A stretch of DNA of 36,764 nt, taken from the NCBI GenBank assembly GCA_030653985.1, contig JAURYJ010000076.1:1-36764 (forward strand), in the 5' to 3' direction. The notes under the pieces were generated by a model. The model saw only the letters and a list, made by a program, of their open reading frames with translations, made no database searches and was not told where the DNA came from. This DNA comes from Methylobacter sp. (GTDB taxonomy: Bacteria; Pseudomonadota; Gammaproteobacteria; Methylococcales; Methylomonadaceae). A program made the translations under genes and the position numbers. Below, one piece after another: positions 1 to 7,192 of the stretch; within the stretch, counting starts at the first letter, position 1, and the number at the start of each line of letters is the position of its first letter.

Positions 1-53
1 TCTCTCAATGACGGCAACTTAAGTTTTAAAAGGCTTCAAAAGCACAATCAGCG
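1..53. repeat. Terminal direct repeat, copy 1 (identical to 36712-36764)
   Basis: The first 53 bases are identical to the last 53. The sequence lies inside the IS605-like element, so the simplest reading is that the contig ends in two copies (or one assembly node) of a multicopy element. Confidence 0.95.
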
Positions 54-247
54 AAAACCAAGCTAACCGTGTGAAGCCCTGAATAACCGTTTTAAAAAGT
101 AAAACCAACCGTCGGGCAGACGGGGCTAGTCTGTGAAGTGAGCGATGCAACAAGGTCGCCAGCAGCAGAAACCAGTGAGCAGTAGCGATACACACTCACT
201 CTTAGGTAACTAGGAATCCCCTTCCTTTAGGTGGGGGAGGATGTCAA
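1..247 (+). mobile_element. Right end of an IS200/IS605-type element (omegaRNA-like)
   Basis: The stretch has no ORF. It ends in a hairpin at about 217-238 (CCCC paired with GGGG around a TTTA loop) followed by GGATGTCAA. This is the usual form of the right end of IS200/IS605 and TnpB-only elements. In TnpB elements the right end is also the 3' part of the guide (omega) RNA, with the guide read from flanking DNA just past the hairpin. The bases before the hairpin (about 54-215) contain several short inverted segments, as expected of such a scaffold. No tnpA or tnpB is in the window. Together with the left-end-like hairpin at 36605-36624 and the 53-base overlap of the contig ends, the whole element would be only about 370 bases, so probably a non-autonomous derivative. 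Family-level recognition is by form, not by alignment. Confidence 0.6.
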
Positions 248-533
248 AAAAACACTGGATTTAATCGACGAATAGACTCGTAGTCTTTTGATTTTATGAG
301 TAATTGAAAATTGATTTTTGCATTTTTTGATCAAATTTCTTGGCTGGTCTGAAACCTTCTCGTTCACGGGGGAGGAACAACCCATCGACCTCTATCTGTC
401 AGCGGTTGTCACTCGACGGATGAGGTTGGGTGTGGATTGAAACATAGGTGTCAAAAATAAAAGAGTAACAGAACTTAATCGGCATGCAGTTATACATTGC
501 GCCTCAGCCTCATCTTAAATCGAGTATTTTATT
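248..533. other. Intergenic region upstream of the OmpA-domain gene, with repeat material
   Basis: No ORF was seen. It holds one copy of the GGATTGAAAC-ended palindromic repeat (355-442) and its flanking tail at 323-358. No clear promoter or strong ribosome binding site was recognised for the gene starting at 534. Confidence 0.5.
355..442 (-). repeat. GGATTGAAAC-type palindromic repeat, copy 1
   Basis: On the minus strand this begins GTTTCAATCCACACCC, runs through an imperfect hairpin (CCTCATCCGTC against GACAGATAGAGG) and ends in TTGTTCCTCCC and GTGAAC. It matches 8321-8409 along nearly its full length, in opposite orientation. It is followed on the minus strand by a tail (358 down to 323) that recurs at 2439-2471. 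Confidence 0.8.
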
Positions 534-1184
534 ATGCGTTTAATTATTATTGGACTGTCTATTGTGTTTTTTACCTTATCAGGGATCATCACGTTTAAAG
601 CACTGGAACTCCCGGTTCACAAAGCTTCTTATCAGGACAAGCCGAAAGACGTAACGTCTGAATCAAACAACATCATAAAAAAAATGACTGCAGATCAGGA
701 CGCTAACAGGGCTGTTGTTGCAGACCTACAGGCGACAATTACCCAGCTTGAGGACAAGCTCAAAACAAAAGAAAATGTGCTTGAAAGCATTAAAACTACA
801 GATACCGAAAACAGGCCGCGGACCCTGGCGATCTTTGGCGGCGAGACGTTTTCTTCTGGCAAGGTTGCGATAAATGACGCTGCTTTATCGACGATTGAGC
901 GTTTTGTCGGGGAAATATCGGCTTCTCAAGGCAGTCGCGTCATTATAGAAGGTCATACCGACAATATACCAACCGGTAAGCTACAAATTGACAATATGGG
1001 ACTGTCCTTACAGAGGGCAAGAGCCATAGCGAACGTATTGGTTTCTCATGGTATATCGTCCGACCGGATATCGGTAATCGGTTATGGTGAGGCCAAACCG
1101 ATAGGCTCCAACGATACAGAAGAGGGCCGAGCAAAAAATCGCAGGGTCGAGGTAAAGCTTATACCTAAAGAAGGAAAGAACTAA
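534..1184 (+). CDS. OmpA/MotB-domain inner-membrane protein
   Basis: A 216-residue protein with a single N-terminal hydrophobic segment (about residues 3-21), which probably anchors it in the inner membrane. A polar, charged linker likely to be coiled coil follows (about 45-90). The C-terminal half is an OmpA-like peptidoglycan-binding domain (about 97-212) with the hallmark GHTDN at 140-144, LSLQRA at 157-162, GYGE at 183-186 and NRRVEV at 202-207. The domain binds the diaminopimelate peptide of peptidoglycan, so the protein probably tethers an envelope complex to the wall. It starts at the ATG at 534; upstream only a weak GAG is visible. Its stop overlaps the next gene's start by one base, indicating an operon with the ExeA-like ATPase. 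The exact function is unknown. Confidence 0.85.
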   Translation: MRLIIIGLSIVFFTLSGIITFKALELPVHKASYQDKPKDVTSESNNIIKKMTADQDANRAVVADLQATITQLEDKLKTKENVLESIKTTDTENRPRTLAIFGGETFSSGKVAINDAALSTIERFVGEISASQGSRVIIEGHTDNIPTGKLQIDNMGLSLQRARAIANVLVSHGISSDRISVIGYGEAKPIGSNDTEEGRAKNRRVEVKLIPKEGKN

Positions 1185-2359
1185 TGCACATGTACACAGA
1201 GCACTTTAACCTTAAGTTACTCCCATTCGAGAATGTACCGGATCCACTGTTTTTTTATGACTATGGGGACCATGCCCTTATACGTAAACAGATATCCGGA
1301 TCTTTACAGAGTGGCCGGGGTTTAATCGTCGTAATGGGGCCGATCGGTTCCGGTAAGACGACGCTAAGCCAGATGATAAAATTTGATTTTCCTGAAAGCA
1401 TCAAATTAATATGGATGGGTGAGCCGCCTGCAAACAGCGCTAACCTCTATCTATTTCTCGCCCAGGAACTCGGATTACAGCCGTCATCGTCTGAGAAGAC
1501 CTTTGTGATGAGGGACATCAGAAATGCCCTTTTAAAGCTCAATTCTGAAGGGAAGAAGTGTATGGTCATCATGGATGAGGCGCATCTGATGTCAGACGAT
1601 GTTATCAACGGCATCCGTTTGCTGAACAATCTTGAAGAAGGATCAATTAAACTTATTCAGATGCTGCTTCTCGGTCAGGAAGAATTGGTGGAAAAGATAA
1701 ACCGGCCTGAAATGGAACCCTTTAAACAGCGAATCGCTACACTTGAAATTCTGGGAAAGATGAGTGTCGATACCATGCTTAAATATATCGCGCATCGCAT
1801 TCAGGTGGCCGACGGCAGTCCCGACCTCATTACAGATACCGGGTGGGAGGCGCTCTCCATTGCCTTTAGTACCGGTGGGACGCCGCGTACGGTCAACTCA
1901 TTGTGTGACAGGTCATTCAACGTTGCTTTTGAACGGGAAAAACCAGTTGTTGACGCGCGGGATATCTATGAAGCAACGCAAAGAATGGGATTGATAACAG
2001 ACGTCTTTCATTACATCTGTTTGCTAAATACTAGAGAAAGAGACATAAAAAGTCAGGAATTACCGCCAACGCCAACAGCAGATAAACTTGTTCCGGAAAC
2101 AGTAGAACAACTCTCACCGTCTATTACCCGCAAAGCCGAACAGGTAAGCAGAGGGACGATAAACGAAGCGCCTGACATTTCCGGAATAGGGATGGGGGTG
2201 GCTGAATTGTTCCCTGCAGATCTAAAAGGCATAAAAGTGTCGGCTATATTACTGTTATTATCAATAATTGCATTCACGTTAAGCGTTTTTTTCTTTTGTG
2301 AGCGGACCGAATCCACGGGTTTTCTGGGTTGTCTCATGGCCTTATTCAACGCTGTATAA
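1184..2359 (+). CDS. ExeA/GspA-like AAA ATPase with C-terminal membrane anchor
   Basis: A 391-residue protein that opens with the ExeA-family signature MYTEHFNLKLLPFENVPDP (residues 3-21). It has a Walker A motif GPIGSGKT (52-59) and a Walker B motif MVIMDEAH (127-134), followed by the helical lid region (about 200-270). A hydrophobic segment at about 350-370 near the C-terminus would place it in the inner membrane. ExeA/GspA ATPases work with peptidoglycan-binding partners to let the type II secretin through the wall; relatives sit in exopolysaccharide/PEP-CTERM loci. Here the partner is the OmpA-domain protein just upstream. Start choice: AAGGA lies 8 bases before the ATG at 1184, but the family's usual first residue is the Met at 1190. 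No secretin or exosortase gene is nearby. Confidence 0.82.
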   Translation: MHMYTEHFNLKLLPFENVPDPLFFYDYGDHALIRKQISGSLQSGRGLIVVMGPIGSGKTTLSQMIKFDFPESIKLIWMGEPPANSANLYLFLAQELGLQPSSSEKTFVMRDIRNALLKLNSEGKKCMVIMDEAHLMSDDVINGIRLLNNLEEGSIKLIQMLLLGQEELVEKINRPEMEPFKQRIATLEILGKMSVDTMLKYIAHRIQVADGSPDLITDTGWEALSIAFSTGGTPRTVNSLCDRSFNVAFEREKPVVDARDIYEATQRMGLITDVFHYICLLNTRERDIKSQELPPTPTADKLVPETVEQLSPSITRKAEQVSRGTINEAPDISGIGMGVAELFPADLKGIKVSAILLLLSIIAFTLSVFFFCERTESTGFLGCLMALFNAV

Positions 2360-2438
2360 GTCGTAATCTGTAGGACGTAATAAAATAGCTTATTGCATCG
2401 CATGGCAAAATTATCATACGATAATCCGCCTGAAGGGC

Positions 2439-2471
2439 GAGGTTTCAGGCCAGCGAAGAAATTTGATGAAA
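2439..2471 (+). repeat. Short repeat shared with the tails of the two GGATTGAAAC repeats
   Basis: It contains GGTTTCAGGCCAGCGAAGAA followed by ATTTGATGAAA, matching the minus strand of 323-358 with about three changes. A weaker match (CTTTCAGACCATCAAGG and AAATTTAATG) lies at about 8476-8502. It is probably a piece of the same mobile or repetitive unit. Confidence 0.6.
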
Positions 2472-2515
2472 CAGGCGTTCACTTAGGCAAGGCGCAAAAA
2501 TAAACCGCTACTTTT

Positions 2516-2593
2516 GTAGGATGTGCTGAACGGCAGTGAAGCGCATCATTCGTGATTGAGCGATGCGCTTCACTGCCGTTCAGCACATCCTAC
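2516..2593. repeat. Long perfect inverted repeat (32-bp arms)
   Basis: Arms 2516-2547 and 2562-2593 are perfect reverse complements separated by 14 bases. It lies between the convergent ExeA-like and hinT genes, in a gap of about 260 bases without ORFs. It could act as a bidirectional transcription barrier and resembles REP/MITE-type extragenic palindromes; no run of T follows, so it is not a textbook intrinsic terminator. Confidence 0.9.
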
Positions 2594-2621
2594 GGGGGTA
2601 TTTTATTTATTGCGAGTTACC

Positions 2622-2960
2622 TTAACCCGGCGGCCAGGTCATTTGCCTGTCACCCAACAAATGTAAATGCAGGTGATAAACGTCCTGTCCGCCATGCTTG
2701 TTGCAGTTAAATATGGTTCTATAACCTGTTTCAGCTATGCCTTCCTGTTTGGCCAGCTTTGCCGCCGTCTGTAATATTTGTCCTGCCAACAGAGTGTCAT
2801 CCAGGTCATTCAGGGTTGCGATGTGGCGTTTGGGGATAATCAGGATATGTACTGGCGCTTGGGGCTTAATGTCCCTGAAAGCCAGGATATTTTCATCTTC
2901 AAAAACGATATCCGGTTTGATAACACCAGCAACCATTTTACAAAATAAACAATCACTCAT
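2622..2960 (-). CDS. hinT: HIT-family purine nucleoside phosphoramidase (HinT)
   Basis: A 112-residue protein, the usual length for bacterial HinT. The histidine triad HLHLH is at 96-100 and the nucleotide-binding region IKPQAPVHILIIPKRHI is at 31-47. HinT hydrolyses adenosine 5'-phosphoramidate and related AMP-lysine adducts in the cytoplasm. The N-terminal CLFC (4-7) is common in the family. An AGG sits 8 bases before the ATG at 2960. It lies 45 bases downstream of recR on the same strand, so is probably the last gene of the dnaX-ybaB-recR group. Confidence 0.93.
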   Translation of the reverse strand: MSDCLFCKMVAGVIKPDIVFEDENILAFRDIKPQAPVHILIIPKRHIATLNDLDDTLLAGQILQTAAKLAKQEGIAETGYRTIFNCNKHGGQDVYHLHLHLLGDRQMTWPPG

Positions 2961-3005
2961 GGCTTTTACCTTTTGTGGGTTGGTGAACGGATCAGCCGGG
3001 CGTTT

Positions 3006-3602
3006 TTATAGACCTACGCGACCATTAAACGCATGCGATAAAGTGCCGCTGTCGATAAACTCCAGTTCGCCGCCCATCGGTACGCCGTGGGCGATTCTGC
3101 TGGCCGGTACTTGGTGTTTCCTGGCCAGTTCGCCGATAAAATAAGCGGTCGCTTCGCCTTCGACCGTGGAGTTGGTCGCCAGTATCAGCTCCTTGATATG
3201 GCCTGTTGCCAGCCGTTGTTCCAGTTGATCCAGGCCGAGTTCGTCCGGTCCTATGCCGTCCAGTGGCGATAACCGGCCATGCAGTACAAAATAGTGCCCC
3301 TTGAATGCGGTGGCTTGGTCAATAATCCAGACGTCGGCGGGGCTTTCGACGATGCAGATGATGGCGTCGTCTCTCGACTTGTCAGCGCATAGTGAGCAGA
3401 TATCACCTTCGGTCAAAGTGCGACATTGACTGCAGTGGCCCATTTTTTCAATGGCTAGCAGCAGTGTTTGGGCCAGCATTGTTGCGCCGTTGCGGTCGCG
3501 CTGGAGCAGATGGAATGCCATGCGTTGGGCGGTTTTGGGGCCGACACCGGGCAAGCAGCACAAATTCTGTATTAATTGCCCCAGTAAGCCGGATTTTTTC
3601 AT
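3006..3602 (-). CDS. recR: Recombination mediator RecR
   Basis: RecR works with RecF and RecO to load RecA on gapped DNA. The protein is 198 residues from the ATG at 3602, the family's normal length. A helix-hairpin-helix ([13 protein letters not shown], 17-29) is followed by a four-Cys zinc motif (Cys57, 60, 69, 72) and a Toprim domain (about 80-170, with ESPAD). An upstream in-frame start at 3653 would add 17 residues and overlap ybaB by 50 bases; I reject it because MKKSGLLGQ is the normal RecR start and lies one base past the ybaB stop. No clear Shine-Dalgarno is visible, suggesting translational coupling to ybaB. Confidence 0.95.
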   Translation of the reverse strand: MKKSGLLGQLIQNLCCLPGVGPKTAQRMAFHLLQRDRNGATMLAQTLLLAIEKMGHCSQCRTLTEGDICSLCADKSRDDAIICIVESPADVWIIDQATAFKGHYFVLHGRLSPLDGIGPDELGLDQLEQRLATGHIKELILATNSTVEGEATAYFIGELARKHQVPASRIAHGVPMGGELEFIDSGTLSHAFNGRVGL

Positions 3603-3603
3603 C

Positions 3604-3927
3604 TTAAAAAGGCAGTTGGAATCCGGGAGGCAGCGGTATTCCGGCGGTGACATCCGCCATTTTTTCCTTCTTCATTTTTGCGACTTTATTGACCGCGTCG
3701 TTGATGGCGGATGCAATCAAGTCTTCCAGCATGTCTTTGTCATCGCCCAGCAAGGACGGATCGATGGTTACCTTTCGGGCTTCGCGTTTACCGGTCATTA
3801 GAATGGTCACCAGGCCTCCGCCGGACTCGCCCATGACTTGCATCGCGTTTAGCTCTTCCTGTGCTTTCTTTAAGTCTTCCTGCATTTTTTGGGCTTGCTG
3901 CATGATGTTGCCGAGTGCGTTTTTCAT
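3604..3927 (-). CDS. ybaB: YbaB/EbfC nucleoid-associated protein
   Basis: A small 107-residue DNA-binding protein that forms a tweezer-like dimer. It begins [20 protein letters not shown], typical of the family, with a helical first third (about 1-30) and a central beta region [20 protein letters not shown] (about 36-55). It binds the nucleoid without a strong sequence motif. GGAG stands 8 bases before the ATG. It lies between dnaX (33 bases upstream) and recR (one base downstream), the order conserved in many proteobacteria. Confidence 0.95.
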   Translation of the reverse strand: MKNALGNIMQQAQKMQEDLKKAQEELNAMQVMGESGGGLVTILMTGKREARKVTIDPSLLGDDKDMLEDLIASAINDAVNKVAKMKKEKMADVTAGIPLPPGFQLPF

Positions 3928-3960
3928 GTATTTTTCTCCATTATCGTTATAGGGGACTGC

Positions 3961-5589
3961 TTAGATTGGCTCTATGGTGCCGGGCATGATCCTGGCTCCC
4001 AAGTGTTCTTTTAATGCCTGAACATTGTCGTCTGAATTAATCGCGTCAACCGCCGCCTGTTGTTTGTCTTCGCGCGCCTTGGTCAATTGTATGGCGGGTG
4101 TGGCGACCATGGTTTTTTCGGTCGTAATCACCAGTTTTAAAGGCGCTTTGCGATAAGTTTGCAACGCTTTTTGCAGGTTTTCTTCGGTACGGCTGCTGCG
4201 CAGTTGTTTATGTCCGGGATCCAGGATCAAGGTGCAGACGGCATCGTCAATATTTTCCAGTACGCAATTATGGGCCAGTTCCCGGGTTAAGCCGTTAATC
4301 TTCATCGCGGCAACCATTTCCGCCCAATTGGCGTCGTGGTTTTGCCTAATGGTTTCCGGAGCCCTATTTTCGGAGGCAGCGGCGGGTTGTTGCGTTGCTG
4401 TCGGTTTATAAGCAGGCTCAGGCTGCGCTTGGTGATAAACAGGCTGAGCCTGAGGTTTGTTAATAGGTTGATGAACTTGAACTGGTTTAGCCGGAGCCGA
4501 TGCTATGCCGACCGGTCTGAAAGTCAGCATCCGCAACATGACCATTTCAAAGCCGCTGCGCGGGTCGGGTGCTAAATCCAGGTCGCGTTGTCCTACCAGG
4601 CCTATCTGGTAATAAAGCTGCACATCTTCCGGGGTCAGTTTGGCCGCCAAGGCCGCAATCATTTCCACATCAAAATCGTGATCGATGGCTCCCGGTATTT
4701 GTTGCAGCAAGGCGATGCGATGCAGGACTTGTAAAATCTGTTGCAGCACATCGCTAAAGTCCGGGGTTAAATTGGCTAGCTCATTTATCTTGTCGAGTAT
4801 CGCCGCTGCATCGCCCTCGGCCAGAGCGGTTAAAATATCTTCAACCGGTTGCTGTGCCACCGTGCCCAGCATCGCGTTGACATCTTCGGTGCCGACTTTG
4901 CCGTTGCCGTAAACAATGGCCTGATCCAACAGGCTTAAGCCGTCGCGCATACTGCCGTCGGCGGCGCGGGATAATAGTTTTAACGCGCCGGATTCGGCTT
5001 CAATATGTTCCTGTCGAAGGATAAATTCCATCTGGGTGAAAATCTGGCTGGGCAGTAAGCGCTTGAGATTAAACTGCAAACAGCGGGACAGTACGGTAAC
5101 AGGAATTTTATGGGGATCTGTTGTTGCCAGCAGGAATTTTACATGCGGGGGTGGCTCTTCGAGCGTCTTCAACAAGGCATTGAAACTGTGCCCGGACAGC
5201 ATGTGGACTTCGTCGATCAGGTAGACCTTGTAGCGGCCGTGATTGGGCGCATATTGGGCGTTGTCCAGCAAATCGCGGGTGTCTTCGACCTTGGTGCGCG
5301 ATGCCGCATCGACCTCGATTAAATCCAGAAACCGGCCTTCATCCAGATCGCGGCACACGCTGCATACGCCGCAAGGATTGAAATCCTGGAGATTTTCGCA
5401 ATTAATGGCTTTGGCTAAGATTCGGGCGATGGTGGTTTTGCCGACGCCGCGCGTTCCGGTAAATAAATAGGCGTGATGCAGTCGATCATGTTGCAAAGCG
5501 TTCATTAACGATTTGACGACATGTTCTTGTCCGACAACTTCGGTGAAATTATGGGGACGCCATTTTCTGGCGAGAACCTGATAATTCAT
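3961..5589 (-). CDS. dnaX: DNA polymerase III subunit tau/gamma (DnaX)
   Basis: The clamp-loader ATPase that places the sliding clamp on DNA and, as tau, links the polymerase cores. The protein is 542 residues, shorter than E. coli tau. Walker A is GTRGVGKT (45-52), the zinc-binding Cys are 64, 73, 76 and 79, Walker B is LIDEVH (124-129), and the sensor region LLATTDPHKIP and SRC finger are present. A Pro/Gln/Ala-rich linker (about 365-415) precedes the C-terminal tau domain. I found no A-rich slippery heptamer in the right frame, so a short gamma made by programmed frameshift, as in E. coli, is not evident. It lies 31 bases downstream of the 4.5S RNA gene, with no T-run terminator between. 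Confidence 0.97.
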   Translation of the reverse strand: MNYQVLARKWRPHNFTEVVGQEHVVKSLMNALQHDRLHHAYLFTGTRGVGKTTIARILAKAINCENLQDFNPCGVCSVCRDLDEGRFLDLIEVDAASRTKVEDTRDLLDNAQYAPNHGRYKVYLIDEVHMLSGHSFNALLKTLEEPPPHVKFLLATTDPHKIPVTVLSRCLQFNLKRLLPSQIFTQMEFILRQEHIEAESGALKLLSRAADGSMRDGLSLLDQAIVYGNGKVGTEDVNAMLGTVAQQPVEDILTALAEGDAAAILDKINELANLTPDFSDVLQQILQVLHRIALLQQIPGAIDHDFDVEMIAALAAKLTPEDVQLYYQIGLVGQRDLDLAPDPRSGFEMVMLRMLTFRPVGIASAPAKPVQVHQPINKPQAQPVYHQAQPEPAYKPTATQQPAAASENRAPETIRQNHDANWAEMVAAMKINGLTRELAHNCVLENIDDAVCTLILDPGHKQLRSSRTEENLQKALQTYRKAPLKLVITTEKTMVATPAIQLTKAREDKQQAAVDAINSDDNVQALKEHLGARIMPGTIEPI

Positions 5590-5620
5590 GGCAGGCTCGA
5601 AAGGTAATTATGATTTGGGC

Positions 5621-5730
5621 GGCGACCATGCCAGCCACATCCCGGCACACGAATCTGCTGCTACCGTTGCTCCCTTCCGGGCCTGGCGGAGTTTACAGCG
5701 TATCGTTGCGAGAGGACCGACACGGTCACC
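5621..5730 (-). ncRNA. ffs: 4.5S RNA (bacterial SRP RNA)
   Basis: On the minus strand the RNA starts GGTGACC at 5730 and ends GGTCGCC at 5621, which pair to close the long hairpin. The conserved apical loop that binds Ffh is present (GCCAGGCCCGGAAGGGAGCA, rather than the E. coli GTCCGGAAGGAAGCAGCC form), and GTGTGCCGGGATGTGGCTGG follows as in E. coli. Length about 110 nt. It works with Ffh and FtsY to target membrane proteins. No intrinsic terminator is seen before dnaX, so its 3' end may be made by processing. Confidence 0.93.
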
Positions 5731-5848
5731 ATTAAAACATCAGCCGTACTGGCTAAAGGACGGCCATTATCGTTGAATCAGTTTAATAACACAAGCAGGA
5801 ATGACGATGTTTTTTAAAAAGCCAAAACTTTACACGATGATCGGATAC

Positions 5849-5909
5849 TGTGGGCGCGAATTTATTCGCGCTTTTTAATGTCTATTACGCGAATAAATTC
5901 GCGCCCACA
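5849..5909. repeat. Nested palindromic repeat, family TGTGGGCGCG, copy A
   Basis: Perfect 22-base arms (5849-5870 and 5888-5909) around a 17-base loop. Each arm contains its own dyad CGCGAATTTATTCGCG, so it can fold either as one long hairpin or as two small ones. It lies between the GNAT/C39 gene and ffs. Copies B (29431-29490) and C (34945-35003) are in the nar region. Confidence 0.92.
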
Positions 5910-5932
5910 ACCATGAAAATATTCGGATTTTG

Positions 5933-7192
5933 TCAAGGCTGCCTCGGCCAAACAATCACCGCCGTCCTGAGCCGGTTCTTGCCGAAACTGGACATTCGGT
6001 CGAAATCCTCACAGGCAATAGGAATAAACTGGCAATCAATTTCGCTTTGCCGTCCTTCTTCTGGGTCCGGATCGTGCATGTACAGGCAGTCATCGTCGAA
6101 GCCGCTCATGACCACCCAATGCGGCGCTTTTTTTCTATCCATTTGAAAAGTGCTGATCAAGATCAACGGTATCGCCCCGGATTTGAAGGCGCTGGTCAGC
6201 TCATTCTGGCTGATATTGGCGTAATGTATTTTTATGCCTTGTTCTTCTGCTTCGCGCTTAAAGCAGTTATCGACCAATTCGACGACCTGTTTTTTTTCCT
6301 CATTGCGCACACCGTCTATAAACAGGGTTCCGGTTTGGTTGACCCAGACTTCCACCGTAAATTGTCGTCGCTTTGCCGCCAGCGCAAGGCCTATCGGGTG
6401 GCAGCCACCATGACCCGAGGTCATAAATATGGTCGTGGCTTCACGCCACAGGTTGATTTCTTCTTCCTGTGAAGGATGGTAATCTCGGTTTAAGCCATGC
6501 ATAGCCATCATCAGCGAGGCGGGGCCGCAGGTAAACGGCGTGGTTTGTCTTAACCAATGTACCGACCGGTGTTGCAAGGTATCGCGATAACGACGGATGC
6601 GTTTTTGGTAACGCAATGCGTCTTTGTGGTCTTCATAGTAATCGCGGTAGAGGCCGAATTTTTTGTAGCCCAGCGTTTCGTAAAGTTTAATCGCAGAGGT
6701 GTTGTCGACACTGACTTCAAGACGAAGATATAGCCTGCCGACATCGGTGGCGGCCTGTTCTCCGGCCGACATCAATAATTTGGCGATGCCTGTGCCTCTT
6801 TGCTCGGGCGCAACGGCTAGTGAATAGATTCTAGCCAGCCGGGTTCCGGGATGATAAATAATAAGCACATAGCCGACGACCGCCAGGGATGGTGGAAGTG
6901 TCGCAATCGGTAGGGAACTGATGCGACCTGCCATGGATGGCGGCCGCGACTGCTCCCGGCAGTCGTCGGCATTTCCTCCATCCGTGGAGGTCAGAAGTGT
7001 CGCAACCGGTAGGGAATCAATGCGACCGCTCTCGATTGTCTGCTCCGCAACCAGCAAGGCGCGATGTTCTGCGCTTATCCAGTGTTTGAAACTGCGCCGA
7101 CTTAACTGGTCGGAGTCAAAACAGGTTTTTTCCAGTGCTACCAGCTGATCGAGATCGGTTAACAGGGCAGGGCGGATTGAAATGCTCAACAA
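5933..7192 (-). CDS. GNAT acetyltransferase / C39-like cysteine peptidase fusion
   Basis: A 419-residue two-domain protein. Residues about 1-185 form a RimI-like GNAT domain with the acetyl-CoA loop QRGTGIA (131-137). Residues about 210-419 form a papain-like C39-type peptidase with TTPFTCGPAS (217-226, Cys222), His358 in APHWVVMSGF and Asp374 in YMHDPDP as the probable triad. No ATG fits: the frame opens with TTG at 7192 (or 7189), seven bases inside the upstream peptidase gene, so initiation is probably coupled. Residues 56-100 are an insertion made of two near-identical repeats and a hairpin-forming spacer (6895-7027). It splits the GNAT fold before the strand VVGYVLIIY. As far as I recall, such fusions are known next to RimK-like ATP-grasp genes. 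The substrate is unknown. Confidence 0.85.
   Translation of the reverse strand: MLSISIRPALLTDLDQLVALEKTCFDSDQLSRRSFKHWISAEHRALLVAEQTIESGRIDSLPVATLLTSTDGGNADDCREQSRPPSMAGRISSLPIATLPPSLAVVGYVLIIYHPGTRLARIYSLAVAPEQRGTGIAKLLMSAGEQAATDVGRLYLRLEVSVDNTSAIKLYETLGYKKFGLYRDYYEDHKDALRYQKRIRRYRDTLQHRSVHWLRQTTPFTCGPASLMMAMHGLNRDYHPSQEEEINLWREATTIFMTSGHGGCHPIGLALAAKRRQFTVEVWVNQTGTLFIDGVRNEEKKQVVELVDNCFKREAEEQGIKIHYANISQNELTSAFKSGAIPLILISTFQMDRKKAPHWVVMSGFDDDCLYMHDPDPEEGRQSEIDCQFIPIACEDFDRMSSFGKNRLRTAVIVWPRQP
6895..7027 (-). repeat. Palindromic unit inserted in frame within the GNAT domain
   Basis: Two direct repeats of 34 bases (6895-6928 and 6994-7027, differing at about four positions) are 99 bases apart, an exact multiple of three. 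They flank a 65-base spacer that forms a hairpin (GCGACTGC and GCAGTCGT near its tip, CCATGGATGG and CCATCCGTGG near its base). The reading frame passes through and encodes residues 56-100, including GRIDSLPVATL and GRISSLPIATL. Confidence 0.85.

Noticed and set aside
355..442. CRISPR repeat because of the GGATTGAAAC end
   Set aside because: Only two solitary copies 8 kb apart, in opposite orientation, with long hairpins and no spacer-repeat periodicity or cas genes.
3006..3653. Longer RecR start at 3653
   Set aside because: It would overlap ybaB by 50 bases and add residues not found in RecR; the ATG at 3602 gives the family length.
3961..5589. Programmed -1 frameshift in dnaX giving gamma
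   Set aside because: The only run of six A in the coding strand (about 4111-4116) is near the C-terminus and its codon phase does not fit a slippery heptamer.
5930..6472. 180-residue plus-strand ORF
   Set aside because: Antisense to the C39 peptidase domain, whose catalytic motifs are clear in the other strand.
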